Origin: Flammeovirgaceae bacterium
GTDB lineage: Bacteria; Bacteroidota; Bacteroidia; Cytophagales; Flammeovirgaceae
Length of the DNA: 33,931 nucleotides
Direction of reading: 5' to 3'
Assembly (NCBI GenBank): GCA_019634305.1
Contig: JAHQVQ010000027.1
Coordinates: 1 to 33,931 of the forward strand
Positions 1 to 12,123 of the stretch are shown piece by piece (position 1 is the stretch's first letter; the number at the start of each line of letters is the position of its first letter). The position numbers were made by a program, and so were the translations under genes. Below the pieces are notes generated by a model. That model worked only from the letters and a program-made list of their open reading frames with translations. It did no database searches and had not been told where the DNA came from.

Positions 1-261
1 AAGCTTAAAAACTCTGGTATCTACTTTTTTATCAGCTAGTACCACGATTGGTAAAGTTTCTTCAAGTTTTGCCAAATGGTCCAGAATTTCATTTCTATGA
101 TAGTATTGAATTCCGGCAATAATTTCTTCTTCTTGTCTTAATAAGTTATCAAATTCCACATCTTTGCCCTTCATACGAGTATAGTCCTTCAACTCCTCCG
201 CATTAAGGTCATCAGTTTGGGATTTTTCGATCAAACTGATTATATATTCTCTGTCTTTCAT
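1..261 (-). CDS. Partial CDS (C-terminus outside window): anti-sigma-like / TPR-protein N-terminal region, MKDREYIISLIEKSQTDDLNAEELKDYTRMKGKDVEFDNLLRQEEEIIAGIQYYHRNEILDHLAKLEE...
   Basis: Open minus frame from ATG at 261 (alternative in-frame ATG at 273) to nt 1 without a stop, 87 codons. Directly downstream of the sigma factor gene. Pattern of a short acidic helix, then a GI..xHR.EI..HLAKLE helix, as in N-termini of sigma-linked regulators in Bacteroidetes. Not in the supplied ORF track. Confidence 0.6.
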   Translation of the reverse strand, partial: MKDREYIISLIEKSQTDDLNAEELKDYTRMKGKDVEFDNLLRQEEEIIAGIQYYHRNEILDHLAKLEETLPIVVLADKKVDTRVFKL

Positions 262-289
262 ATTCCTTTCCATAATGATTAATAAAGGT

Positions 290-856
290 CTATTGTTTAG
301 TCTGAAAAACTTTTTTAAAGTGATCGCTTATTTGTATTCTTAATTTTTCCATGCACTTATACTTTTGGTTTTTAGTAACATTTACATTTTTATAGCCCAA
401 AGTAATGCAAATCTGCTCCATTGAATTTTTATTGAAATAAAACATCTTGAGAATTTCGCCACATGGATACTTCATTTTTTCTACGAATTTTCCAATGATT
501 ACTATTTTTTGCTCGAATTCCATAATATCTTCCATATCGGAGGATATAAGATTATTTAGAGGTCTTAAATCATGTATTTTTATATTTTCTCTTCTTCTAA
601 ATTCATGAACTTTGTTTTTTCCTATACTGAATATATAGGTTTTCAATGCTGAGGTTAGTTTGGTTAATCTATTTGAAATAATATTTTCATATAATTTCGA
701 AATAGCAACCTGGTAAATATCTTTTGCTTCTTCATAAGGACATTTCTGCTCCTTTACTGCCCAATGAATGAACTCTGTTCTATATTTAGTATATATTTGG
801 TCTAGCTGTGATCGTTCGCCTTCTCTTATTTTGTCTATTATTTCCTGATCTGACAT
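290..856 (-). CDS. RNA polymerase sigma factor, sigma-70 family (ECF-like)
   Basis: 188 aa. Region 2-like segment (YEEAKDIYQVAISKLYENI...LKTYIFSIGKNKVHEFRRR) and region 4-like HTH (CGEILKMFYFNKNSMEQICITLGYKNVNVTKNQKYKCMEKLR). Confidence 0.85.
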   Translation of the reverse strand: MSDQEIIDKIREGERSQLDQIYTKYRTEFIHWAVKEQKCPYEEAKDIYQVAISKLYENIISNRLTKLTSALKTYIFSIGKNKVHEFRRRENIKIHDLRPLNNLISSDMEDIMEFEQKIVIIGKFVEKMKYPCGEILKMFYFNKNSMEQICITLGYKNVNVTKNQKYKCMEKLRIQISDHFKKVFQTKQ

Positions 857-1064
857 GTCATTTCCCTTTTATGTAGTTAGTAGCAAAAGGTCACTCCCAA
901 AAATTATTTTTTTTCGAATAATTAATATTTTCTTTTGCAAATAGTATGTCTTTCGAGTTCCTAGGTTAAAAATGATAAGTTAATATCATTCTTGAAACTA
1001 ATTTAGACTATTTTTCCAACTCTCTTGCGGGTAAAGAGACATTTTATGTCATTTTTATTCCGAA

Positions 1065-2282
1065 TTAATTCGATTTTATTACATCCTTCAATTCGAAATA
1101 AGCAGGTTTTGGAGCCATTTCTGAATCAAAAATTAAAGGTTCGTTTGGTTTTATGAAGGTAAATGGATAAACATTGTTAATCCATGAATACTTATCGGAT
1201 AGTCCCCAACAAGTAATTCCGGTAAGGTTTTTATGAATATCAGTTAATCCAGCAATTTCACCGAAAAAATCTCCCTGAGACTGATATGGATTAGGAAAGT
1301 CTTCAAAAAGCTTAAGACGGGTATCTAACTCCGTAATTTCTACTTTTAAGCCTAAAGCTTCAATTTTCTGAATAAATTCAGAAAGTTTTTCTATCTCTGG
1401 AATATTAAATAAAACATGTGACTGAATTCCTATACCATGAATGGGCGTTTTTTTTTCTACCATTTCGGCTATTAGGTCTAAGAAAAAATCAGCCCTTTCA
1501 TCATGGTAATTCATAAACTGTTCATTTAGGAATAATTGTAGGGTAGAATCAGTTTCATGGGCTTTGTGAAAGGCATGGAAAATATAATTCTTACCTAAAT
1601 TTTCATAAAATAAATTACCATCAAATTCTGGTTTCAAGACCTTAAGTGGTTCATTAACCACATCCCAAGTTTTTATTTTTTCTTTGTAATGACTTAAAAC
1701 GGTGGTAATATGGTGATCCATGAATTGGATAGTTTTTTCTTTTTTATTCTCTGAAGTATTTAGTATTTTCTTTAATTCTTTTGGAAAGCCGACACCAGGA
1801 TACCTTCCCCAAATTAGAACATGCCCTCTAATTCTTAAATTATTTTCCATTCCAAAACTGATTACAGAATCAGCAGATGAAAAGCTATAATTACCCATTT
1901 TGCCATTTTCCAGCAGACTTCCCCAGTGGAGAGCATCTAATGGAGTAATAGAATTAAATTCCCTTGCTATAAGTTTGGGGTGAGCTTTAATCATTTCATT
2001 ATTTACGCCACTACCAATAAATAAATTGTTATCATTGGCAACTCTTGCAAGGCCAGGTTCGGTTTTATACTGACTTTGCCTGGCTTCCTTTAAATAAACT
2101 TTATCGTAATTTCTTGGATATAAAAAATAGGTGGCAATAGCGAGGGCAATTAGTATTTCCCCTAAAATGGCAAAACTAGTAACCTTTCTGACTTTTTTTG
2201 AATTTGAAAAAAGATTTATTGCACTAGTAGTAGCTAGTACTATGAGAATAAAAGATGGAAATAATACTAGTTCAACATTCAT
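1065..2282 (-). CDS. Endo-1,4-beta-xylanase, GH10 family, with two N-terminal predicted transmembrane helices
   Basis: GH10 motifs GHVLIWGRYPG, WDVVNEPL (acid/base), ITELDTRL (nucleophile), GITCWGLSDKYSWI. Two hydrophobic N-terminal segments around residues 4-24 and 37-55. Confidence 0.9.
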   Translation of the reverse strand: MNVELVLFPSFILIVLATTSAINLFSNSKKVRKVTSFAILGEILIALAIATYFLYPRNYDKVYLKEARQSQYKTEPGLARVANDNNLFIGSGVNNEMIKAHPKLIAREFNSITPLDALHWGSLLENGKMGNYSFSSADSVISFGMENNLRIRGHVLIWGRYPGVGFPKELKKILNTSENKKEKTIQFMDHHITTVLSHYKEKIKTWDVVNEPLKVLKPEFDGNLFYENLGKNYIFHAFHKAHETDSTLQLFLNEQFMNYHDERADFFLDLIAEMVEKKTPIHGIGIQSHVLFNIPEIEKLSEFIQKIEALGLKVEITELDTRLKLFEDFPNPYQSQGDFFGEIAGLTDIHKNLTGITCWGLSDKYSWINNVYPFTFIKPNEPLIFDSEMAPKPAYFELKDVIKSN

Positions 2283-2327
2283 AAATTGGAAAATGGAATT
2301 GGTAAAATAATATTACTAAAGTTTTAC

Positions 2328-2907
2328 TCATGGATTAGCCTTTTCTTTTGCCGCATTGGCTCTTATAGGAACATTTAATTTTAAGAATAGAGAGCTATGT
2401 TTTGTGTGCGACCTGTATTTGTATTAGCCAACCTCAGAAAATATTTAATCCCAAGTGTCATTCCACTCTTTTTCAAAACTTTGTACTCAGTTCCAATGCT
2501 AAATCCTGCATTAAGCTTGTTTATATTGTCCTTATAGAATTCCTTGATTAATGAAGTATTTAACGTGCTGGCTATACTCTCCTTCTTCTGCAAAAACTTC
2601 AGCTTGTAAATATTCAAGGTCGGCTTTTGTTAGCTTATTTACCTCTAGTTTTGACTTAACCAAATCACCAGTGTACAAATTCCATTGGTTTTTTAATTTA
2701 ATATCGAAATAAAAACCCAGATTAAACTTGAATAAACTTTTGTTGACCTACATGTTCGAACTTTTGGAAAAGTTATATCCACCTTCCAGTCCAAACTCTA
2801 TAATTCCAGAGTTTAATTTATCTCCCAATAATAAGGAAATTTTAACTTGCAATTGAGGTTGAAACTCTGAAAAAAGGAATAAAAAAAACGATTAAATACT
2901 TTACCAT
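2328..2907 (-). pseudogene. Degraded outer-membrane beta-barrel (PorT-like) protein
   Basis: Minus-strand fragments in successive frames read as one protein: FQPQLQVKISLLLGDKLNSGIIEFGLEGGYNFSKSSNM*VNKSLFKFNLGFYFDIKLKNQWNLYTGDLVKSKLEVNKLTKADLEYLQAE / YKDNINKLNAGFSIGTEYKVLKKSGMTLGIKYFLRL / SSLFLKLNVPIRANAAKEKANP*. An internal TAG and at least two frameshifts. The 78-aa ORF 2381..2617 is one fragment. Confidence 0.75.
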
Positions 2908-2995
2908 GATTTCTATTAAAAATGTATAAATACTTTTGTTATTTTATTCATTGATAGTGGACCTAAAAACCTGATAATAAATTATTCAAAAATTT

Positions 2996-3041
2996 AAAAC
3001 CTCCAATGGAAATTCCTTGTAGAACAACCATTGGAGGTTTT
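2996..3041 (-). terminator. Intrinsic terminator-like hairpin downstream of the GH2 gene
   Basis: 14-bp perfect inverted repeat AAAACCTCCAATGG (2996-3009) / CCATTGGAGGTTTT (3028-3041), 18-nt loop. In the minus direction it is followed by a T-rich run. Confidence 0.75.
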
Positions 3042-3150
3042 GTAATATAATAAATAATTACACAAAATTAAAAATACTCATTTTCTTCATAACTATTTGA
3101 TAATGAGAGGATATTTATCGGTTTATGAGAGTATTTTCACTAAAAAACAT

Positions 3151-6363
<3,213 letters not shown>

Positions 6364-6439
6364 TTAAAAATAAGAATAGTTTATTGTGGTTGATGTTAGT
6401 ATTTAATGTCTTATCATAATCCCCAAAAAACCTAGTTGG

Positions 6440-7471
6440 CTATTTTGAACTGTATTCTTTCACGGTTTCAATAAATACCTTTACTTTTTCCGGGTTGGTA
6501 TCTGGATATACCCCGTGTCCGAGGTTGGCAATATGTTTTTGTGGTCCGAATTGATCAAGCATCTCTTTAGTGGCTTCTTCAATTTGTTTATTACTACCAT
6601 ACAACACACAAGGATCAAGATTTCCCTGTAAGGTTTTATCATCTCCAATTAGTGCTCTGGACTCTTTAATATCCATGTTCCAGTCTAAACCTACAGTTTG
6701 GCAGTTTAACTTGGAAAAGGCGGTTCTGGCAAAATAAGCACCCTTGGCAAAAACTGTTACTGGCACTTCATTGATTGCATCACAGATTTGTGCTAAATAT
6801 GGTGTAGAAAATGAACTATATTGGTTGGGTGGAAGAATACCTGCCCAGGAATCAAAAACCTGAACTAAATCGGCTCCAGCTTCAATTTGTGCTTTCAGAT
6901 AGGCAATTGTTCCATCAGTGATTTTTTGAAGCAATTTATGGGAAAGTTCAGGGTCGGCATACAGCATTTTTCTGGCTTTAGAAAAGGTTTTAGAGCCACT
7001 TCCTTCAATCATATAACAAAATATAGTGAAAGGAGCTCCTGCAAATCCGATAAGGGGAACGCTACCATCAAGTGCTCTTTTTACAATTTTAATGGCCTCA
7101 ATTACATAACCTAAATCAGTTTCAGGGTCTGCAATTTTTAGTAAGTCAACATCGCTGGCGCTTTGGACAACTTTGGGAAAATAAGGCCCTTTTTTTTCCA
7201 CCATTTCGTAAGGCAATCCCATGGCTTCGGGAATCACTAAAATATCAGAGAAAATAATGGCTGCATCTACTTTTAGAATATCCACTGGCTGAATTGTTAC
7301 TTCAGCTGCCCGCTCTGGCGTTTTAGCCAATTCGATAAAACCACTTAGACTTTCCCTAACTGCTCTGTATTCCGGTAAAATTCTACCAGCTTGTCTCATT
7401 AACCAAACAGGTGTTCTCTCCGTTTTTTCTCCTTTAGCTGCTCTTATTAATAAATCGTTTTTTAAATCCAT
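6440..7471 (-). CDS. hemE: Uroporphyrinogen decarboxylase
   Basis: 343 aa with [64 protein letters not shown]. Confidence 0.97.
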   Translation of the reverse strand: MDLKNDLLIRAAKGEKTERTPVWLMRQAGRILPEYRAVRESLSGFIELAKTPERAAEVTIQPVDILKVDAAIIFSDILVIPEAMGLPYEMVEKKGPYFPKVVQSASDVDLLKIADPETDLGYVIEAIKIVKRALDGSVPLIGFAGAPFTIFCYMIEGSGSKTFSKARKMLYADPELSHKLLQKITDGTIAYLKAQIEAGADLVQVFDSWAGILPPNQYSSFSTPYLAQICDAINEVPVTVFAKGAYFARTAFSKLNCQTVGLDWNMDIKESRALIGDDKTLQGNLDPCVLYGSNKQIEEATKEMLDQFGPQKHIANLGHGVYPDTNPEKVKVFIETVKEYSSK

Positions 7472-7571
7472 CTGTTTTTTGCCAATGATAATTACGAAGG
7501 CAAATTTAATGGTTTAGTGTTTTAAAAGGGTTTAAGGAAGAAAAAAAACCGATATTAATACATAAAAAAAA

Positions 7572-7595
7572 CAGGTTACCAAATTTGGCAACCTG
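7572..7595 (-). terminator. Terminator-like hairpin downstream of the M56 gene
   Basis: CAGGTTACC (7572-7580) / GGCAACCTG (7587-7595), 9-bp stem with one non-Watson-Crick pair. In the minus direction it is followed by a poly-T tract (A-run 7564-7571 on plus). Confidence 0.7.
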
Positions 7596-7649
7596 CTAAT
7601 TATTAGTAATTAATCTGACACTAGGGTAATGGCAACAATTTATGATCTT

Positions 7650-9995
7650 TTAATTTTTCCAAATAAATCGAGAACCCTTATCTAATTCCTGTGCAATCTC
7701 TTTTTCGAATAAAGCTTTATATTTTTTATTGATTTCTTCTGATTGTTTCTTTCCATTTAACTTGGTATACTTTTCGGTAATTTCCAGCTTGAATTTTTCA
7801 TCTTTATCAGCGATTAATCCATCTTCTACTAAGTTCTTTTGAATGGCTTCATGAAACTTGCTTTCTTTTATCATAAAAGCATGCTCTCTTGCCATCATGG
7901 CCGTTTCTAATGCTTTTTCCTGAATTTCTATTACCTGATCCTGATATTCTTCCTGATAATCCATAATTATATCCTGGATTTCATCAATATCAATATGGGC
8001 TTCAATATCTTCAATTCCTTCAATATCAATTTCAAAATTGAAGTTTCCTGCGTTTAAAGCTTCTATTGAAGCCAATTGCTCTTGTAATACAATGGCTTGA
8101 TGTTCCATTTTTACTTCAAACTCCTCCCATAATTCTTTATTTTCTAATTGCTCCCAGGCTTCTGACTTAGCCATATTTTCATAGCACTTTGCCATTTCTA
8201 GAGCTGATTCGTTCATCTCCCTTTCAAGGTGCTTCATCTTCTCATTTAACTCCAGACTTTCTATGGTTTCCTCAAGTCCTTCCAGCTGGTCATGGGCCAA
8301 TTCCATATATTTTTTTTGATGAACCAAACTTTCCTTTTGTCTGGCCAGGTCAAATTTATATTCATATTGGTCAATTAACTTGGTGATTTCTTCTTGATGA
8401 TCCATATATTGCTCTTCAGGAATTTTTTCTCCTTCAATGAAAAGCTCTTTTACCTGGCGATCTTTATCTATTCTAAGGAAGATATATTTTCCATCATTGG
8501 AAGTACTGCTGATATTGATCTGATCATTATTATTTTTGTTTTTTGTAGAATCACCCACAATTACGATCTTGGTGTTTGTTGGATAATTATTCCATTTTGC
8601 TTTTGCCAAAACAGGCTTGCTGGAGAATGATCGTTTATTCGGTTCCCAAACTATTGGAGCTATAAAATTGCCCACAATGTTAGTTTTTGTTTCGGGATTA
8701 TCCGCCTTGCGTATAGGTGCAGGGAAAGACTCGTTATTTTCCGAATTTTTAGGATTTACCCTGGATTTTATATTTTCCAATTCCTCAGGATTTACTTCAA
8801 TGGTGTATACTGTGGAAGGTTTGGTAATTTTATTGGGTGCATTTGGGATTTGATTCTCTGTTACTATCACCACCGGCTCATTTTCTTCAGAATTGGTTAT
8901 TCCTTCAGCTAAAGATTCATTTTCCTGAGATAACTTAAGGTCATTATTGGCATTAAAAGAAAGTGATAAAATACTCACCATTAATACACAGGCAGCAATA
9001 AAGCCTTCCTTAAATGTTGGGTTATTTCTTTGGGTACCAATCAATCTTTGAACTCTTTGCAATAGCTGACCTTTTTTGTTTGTAAGTGCCATAGCCAGAT
9101 TTGGAGAATTCCAATTCATTTCCTCCAGATCGGTTAAAGCTTTGGCAAAGGTTAAAGTATCCTGGTTTAATGAAACTGCGATATCATCACAGCAATTTTC
9201 CCTTTCATTTCTCACATTTGCAGAAATCCACCAGATAGCAGGATGAAAGAAAAATAGAAGATCGATTAAAGATTGAAAAATATTAATTAGATAATCATTC
9301 CGCTTGATATGCGCTAATTCGTGTGCCAAAATAGCTTCCAGTTGTGCTGAAGATAATCCAGTAATTGTTCCCAGAGGTAAAAGAATTACCGGTTTTAAAT
9401 GACCAATCACCATTGGGACTTTTACCAATTGGGATTCAAGTAAATCTATACTTCTTTTTATACCCAATTTTGAGGCAATTGAATTCAGCTTTTCTTCCCA
9501 ATCAGCGGAAATTGCTTGAGTTTTATAATACTTCAATCGCTGAATGTAGGCATAGCCGCCAAGAAATTTGAGTGTCAGAATCAAAACTCCCAATGCCCAT
9601 AAAGTAACGAATAATGGAAGGTGGCTATTAAAATAGTCAATAAATATGGCTATGGAGTTAATTCCAGTCGACTCATCTTTGGCTTCTGATAAGGCAAATT
9701 CAACTGGACCCTCTTCCGCCATTTGGAATTGATTTTCACTATTCCAAATGAAGTGATTTTCCTTTTCAGGAGTTGCTTCATATAGGCTAACAAAAGTGGA
9801 AACTGACAGTACAAAAACTGTAAAAAGTGCAATACATGATACAAAATACCTCACTGTGGAAGATTGCTTATTCAAAAAAATCATGATTAAGCTAAGTAAT
9901 AAGGCTACCACGGCTCCTTGCCATAGAGAATGAAGTAAAGTCCAACCAAGAGCATTTACTATTTCTACGGAAATAATGTTTTCGATTATATTCAT
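7650..9995 (-). CDS. M56 family (BlaR1-like) membrane metallopeptidase with a long acidic, helix-rich C-terminal region
   Basis: 781 aa. N-terminal TM helices, LEAILAHELAHIKRNDYLIN (HExxH), NERENCCDD. Start overlaps the stop of the BlaI gene (9992-9995). Confidence 0.92.
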   Translation of the reverse strand: MNIIENIISVEIVNALGWTLLHSLWQGAVVALLLSLIMIFLNKQSSTVRYFVSCIALFTVFVLSVSTFVSLYEATPEKENHFIWNSENQFQMAEEGPVEFALSEAKDESTGINSIAIFIDYFNSHLPLFVTLWALGVLILTLKFLGGYAYIQRLKYYKTQAISADWEEKLNSIASKLGIKRSIDLLESQLVKVPMVIGHLKPVILLPLGTITGLSSAQLEAILAHELAHIKRNDYLINIFQSLIDLLFFFHPAIWWISANVRNERENCCDDIAVSLNQDTLTFAKALTDLEEMNWNSPNLAMALTNKKGQLLQRVQRLIGTQRNNPTFKEGFIAACVLMVSILSLSFNANNDLKLSQENESLAEGITNSEENEPVVIVTENQIPNAPNKITKPSTVYTIEVNPEELENIKSRVNPKNSENNESFPAPIRKADNPETKTNIVGNFIAPIVWEPNKRSFSSKPVLAKAKWNNYPTNTKIVIVGDSTKNKNNNDQINISSTSNDGKYIFLRIDKDRQVKELFIEGEKIPEEQYMDHQEEITKLIDQYEYKFDLARQKESLVHQKKYMELAHDQLEGLEETIESLELNEKMKHLEREMNESALEMAKCYENMAKSEAWEQLENKELWEEFEVKMEHQAIVLQEQLASIEALNAGNFNFEIDIEGIEDIEAHIDIDEIQDIIMDYQEEYQDQVIEIQEKALETAMMAREHAFMIKESKFHEAIQKNLVEDGLIADKDEKFKLEITEKYTKLNGKKQSEEINKKYKALFEKEIAQELDKGSRFIWKN

Positions 9996-10381
9996 TTTGA
10001 ACCTCCTTCTTTTTCTTTTAGTAATTCACGAATTTTACTGATTTCCTCGTGGGATGCTTTATGATTTCCCAATGCCTGCATCACTAACTTCATAGCAGAA
10101 CCTCCAAAGGTAGAATCAAGGAACCTGTTTAATAAGTCTTTTTGAGTAGCTTCTTCATTTGCTATAGCAGCGTAGACATGAGTTCTTGTGCTGTCATTTC
10201 GGTTTACTAGAACCTTATCTAGCATATTCTGCATAATTTTCAGGGTAGTGGTATAACCTATTTCCTTCTTTTCGCTGATTTTTTCATGAACAAACCGAAC
10301 CGTGGAGGGTCCATTTTTCCAAAGGACTTGAAGGACTTCCAATTCTGCCTCTGTGGGTTTTGTACTTTTTGGTTTTGACAT
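9992..10381 (-). CDS. BlaI/MecI/CopY family transcriptional repressor
   Basis: 129 aa: KPTEAELEVLQVLWKNGPSTVRFVHEKISEKKEIGYTTTLKIMQNMLDKVLVNRNDSTRTHVYAA, a typical BlaI winged-helix; paired with the M56 gene. Confidence 0.93.
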   Translation of the reverse strand: MSKPKSTKPTEAELEVLQVLWKNGPSTVRFVHEKISEKKEIGYTTTLKIMQNMLDKVLVNRNDSTRTHVYAAIANEEATQKDLLNRFLDSTFGGSAMKLVMQALGNHKASHEEISKIRELLKEKEGGSK

Positions 10382-10411
10382 ATCTATTTGATTTATCTTA
10401 ATGCAATGATA

Positions 10412-10576
10412 TACGACTGTAATCGTACAAGCAATTTAAATACGACTAGTCTCGTATTTTTTTACATAAGTGGTTTTTTGAATGATTAAAAAGATGATTA
10501 TTCTACGATTATTATCGTAATACAATTATATACGATAATAATCGTATTATCAAGTTTTTGTACGATTAATGTCGTA
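10412..10576. promoter_or_regulatory. Cluster of five palindromic putative BlaI-type operators, TACGA-N6-TCGTA
   Basis: Exact matches at 10412-10427 (TACGACTGTAATCGTA), 10441-10456 (TACGACTAGTCTCGTA), 10504-10519 (TACGATTATTATCGTA), 10531-10546 (TACGATAATAATCGTA), 10561-10576 (TACGATTAATGTCGTA), all upstream of the BlaI start. Confidence 0.85.
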
Positions 10577-10685
10577 TTTAAATCAAATTATCTAAAGGTG
10601 AAAATTAAAACAAAGGAAAGGAACTGGGATTAAGTAGCTAGTGATTCGATAGTTATATGAAAAAACTTAAGAGAGGGGAATAAAA

Positions 10686-10707
10686 AAAGCCCCTGAAAAG
10701 GGGCTTT
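10686..10707 (-). terminator. Intrinsic terminator downstream of the OmpH array
   Basis: AAAGCCCC (10686-10693) / GGGGCTTT (10700-10707); in the minus direction it runs into poly-T. Confidence 0.85.
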
Positions 10708-10730
10708 AGAAATTTAATCGCTTGAAGTGT

Positions 10731-11255
10731 TTACTCTGCAGGAGCAGTAGATCCACCTAATTTTTTAATTACTAATTCAGTGATGTCATATTTCTCATTA
10801 GCATAAAGGAACATTTGCTTTTGAAGCACAAAGGTAAATCCTTGTTCTTTTGCTACATCGTCAATTCCTGTTTGAACCTTTTCATATAATGGAAATAACA
10901 ATTCCTGTTCTTTTTTAGCCAAATTATTTTGAGCTGTTTGAGCAAACTCCTGTAAACTCGTATCCAGTCTTTGTAATTCTTGTTGCTTATCTTGAATTAC
11001 CTCTGGTATCCAGTTGGCATTGTTTTGTTGAAAATCCTGAAGCTTAGTTTGGAATTCTTGTTGTTTCCCCTTCATTTGAGCCTCTAATTGTTTTCCGTAA
11101 GACTCATAAATTTTCATCTGTGTTTTGTATTCAGGAAGTGCAAGCATTACACTATCTGAGCTTACATATCCAAATTTAATAGCCTCCTGAGCAGTTGCAA
11201 CACTTCCAAATCCTACAGTTACCATTGCAACTAATATGAACAATACTTTTTTCAT
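10731..11255 (-). CDS. OmpH/Skp family periplasmic chaperone (copy 1)
   Basis: ORF track extends to 11321, but the likely start is the Met beginning the signal peptide MKKVLFILVAMVTVGFGSVATAQ (11255). OmpH pattern FGYVSSDSVMLALPEYKTQMKIYE...FTFVLQKQMFLYANEKYDITELVIKKL. Confidence 0.9.
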   Translation of the reverse strand: MKKVLFILVAMVTVGFGSVATAQEAIKFGYVSSDSVMLALPEYKTQMKIYESYGKQLEAQMKGKQQEFQTKLQDFQQNNANWIPEVIQDKQQELQRLDTSLQEFAQTAQNNLAKKEQELLFPLYEKVQTGIDDVAKEQGFTFVLQKQMFLYANEKYDITELVIKKLGGSTAPAE

Positions 11256-11507
11256 CTTTTTGAATTTTTTACCTTTCACCAATTTTTCTCTGCTGTTTTT
11301 AGCAAATGAATACCAAGACAAAAGGATTTTATTTATTGATACATCTAATTATTAACAATGCACTAAATTAGTTAATTTATAATTTAGTTTTTAAATTATT
11401 TGAAAAATTTAACTATATATTGGAATAGTGCAAAATGAATTTTTCAGACTTTTGAGCACTCTATTTTGTTGAAAAAGCCTTAAATTGAAATTTCAATTGG
11501 AGTTTTT

Positions 11508-12017
11508 TCATTGATTAAGCTTCTCTATTACCATTTGTGTAATATCGTATTTCTCTGCAGAATATAGAAAGGCCTGATTTTGAAGTACAAAATCGAAGTT
11601 ATTCTCCTTAGCAACCAAATCAATAGTTTTTTGTACTTTTTCCAATAGAGGCATCATCAACTCCTGTTGTTTGTTGCTCATTGTAGTTTGTGAACTTTGA
11701 GCAAACTCCTTAATAGACTTGTCTAGCCCATTAATTTCTTTCTCTTTTTCGGCAAGTACTTCAGGAATCCAGTTAGTTCCATTTTGTTGATAATCCGTGA
11801 ACTTTTGCTGTAGCTCTTTTTGCTTAGCCTCCAACTGGCCCTGAAGTTGTTTTACATAAGATTCATAAATTTTCATCTGAGTCTGGTACTCAGGCATCGC
11901 CACTAATACACTATCAGAGCTGATATAGGCAAATTTTTGTGCTTCTTGAGCCTGAGTTCCGGCACATACAGCAATACAAATAACTGTAAAAATAAATGCA
12001 ATACTTTTTTTCATCAA
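11508..12017 (-). CDS. OmpH/Skp family periplasmic chaperone (copy 2)
   Basis: 169 aa, signal peptide MMKKSIAFIFTVICIAVCAGTQAQ. Visibly similar to copy 1 throughout (FAYISSDSVLVAMPEYQTQMKIYESYVKQL...FDFVLQNQAFLYSAEKYDITQMVIEKL). Confidence 0.9.
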   Translation of the reverse strand: MMKKSIAFIFTVICIAVCAGTQAQEAQKFAYISSDSVLVAMPEYQTQMKIYESYVKQLQGQLEAKQKELQQKFTDYQQNGTNWIPEVLAEKEKEINGLDKSIKEFAQSSQTTMSNKQQELMMPLLEKVQKTIDLVAKENNFDFVLQNQAFLYSAEKYDITQMVIEKLNQ

Positions 12018-12123
12018 TTTGTAATTTTATTCACTCTCTTATTTACTGCTATAAGATTTTCTTAATAGAGATATTACAATAATAGAGTAAAGGTTATTTT
12101 AATCGTTTTTCTAAAAGTTAAAT

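Noticed and set aside
1-6. HindIII site AAGCTT at the first base, suggesting a cloned insert end
   Set aside because: HindIII sites also occur inside the window and the other end is not one, so nothing can be concluded about clone boundaries.
971-990. AATGATA-N6-TATCATT inverted repeat between the xylanase and sigma genes, and nearby TCTCTT/AAGAGA (1021-1039)
   Set aside because: AT-rich or short arms that occur readily by chance at this base composition; could be a weak terminator but not supportable.
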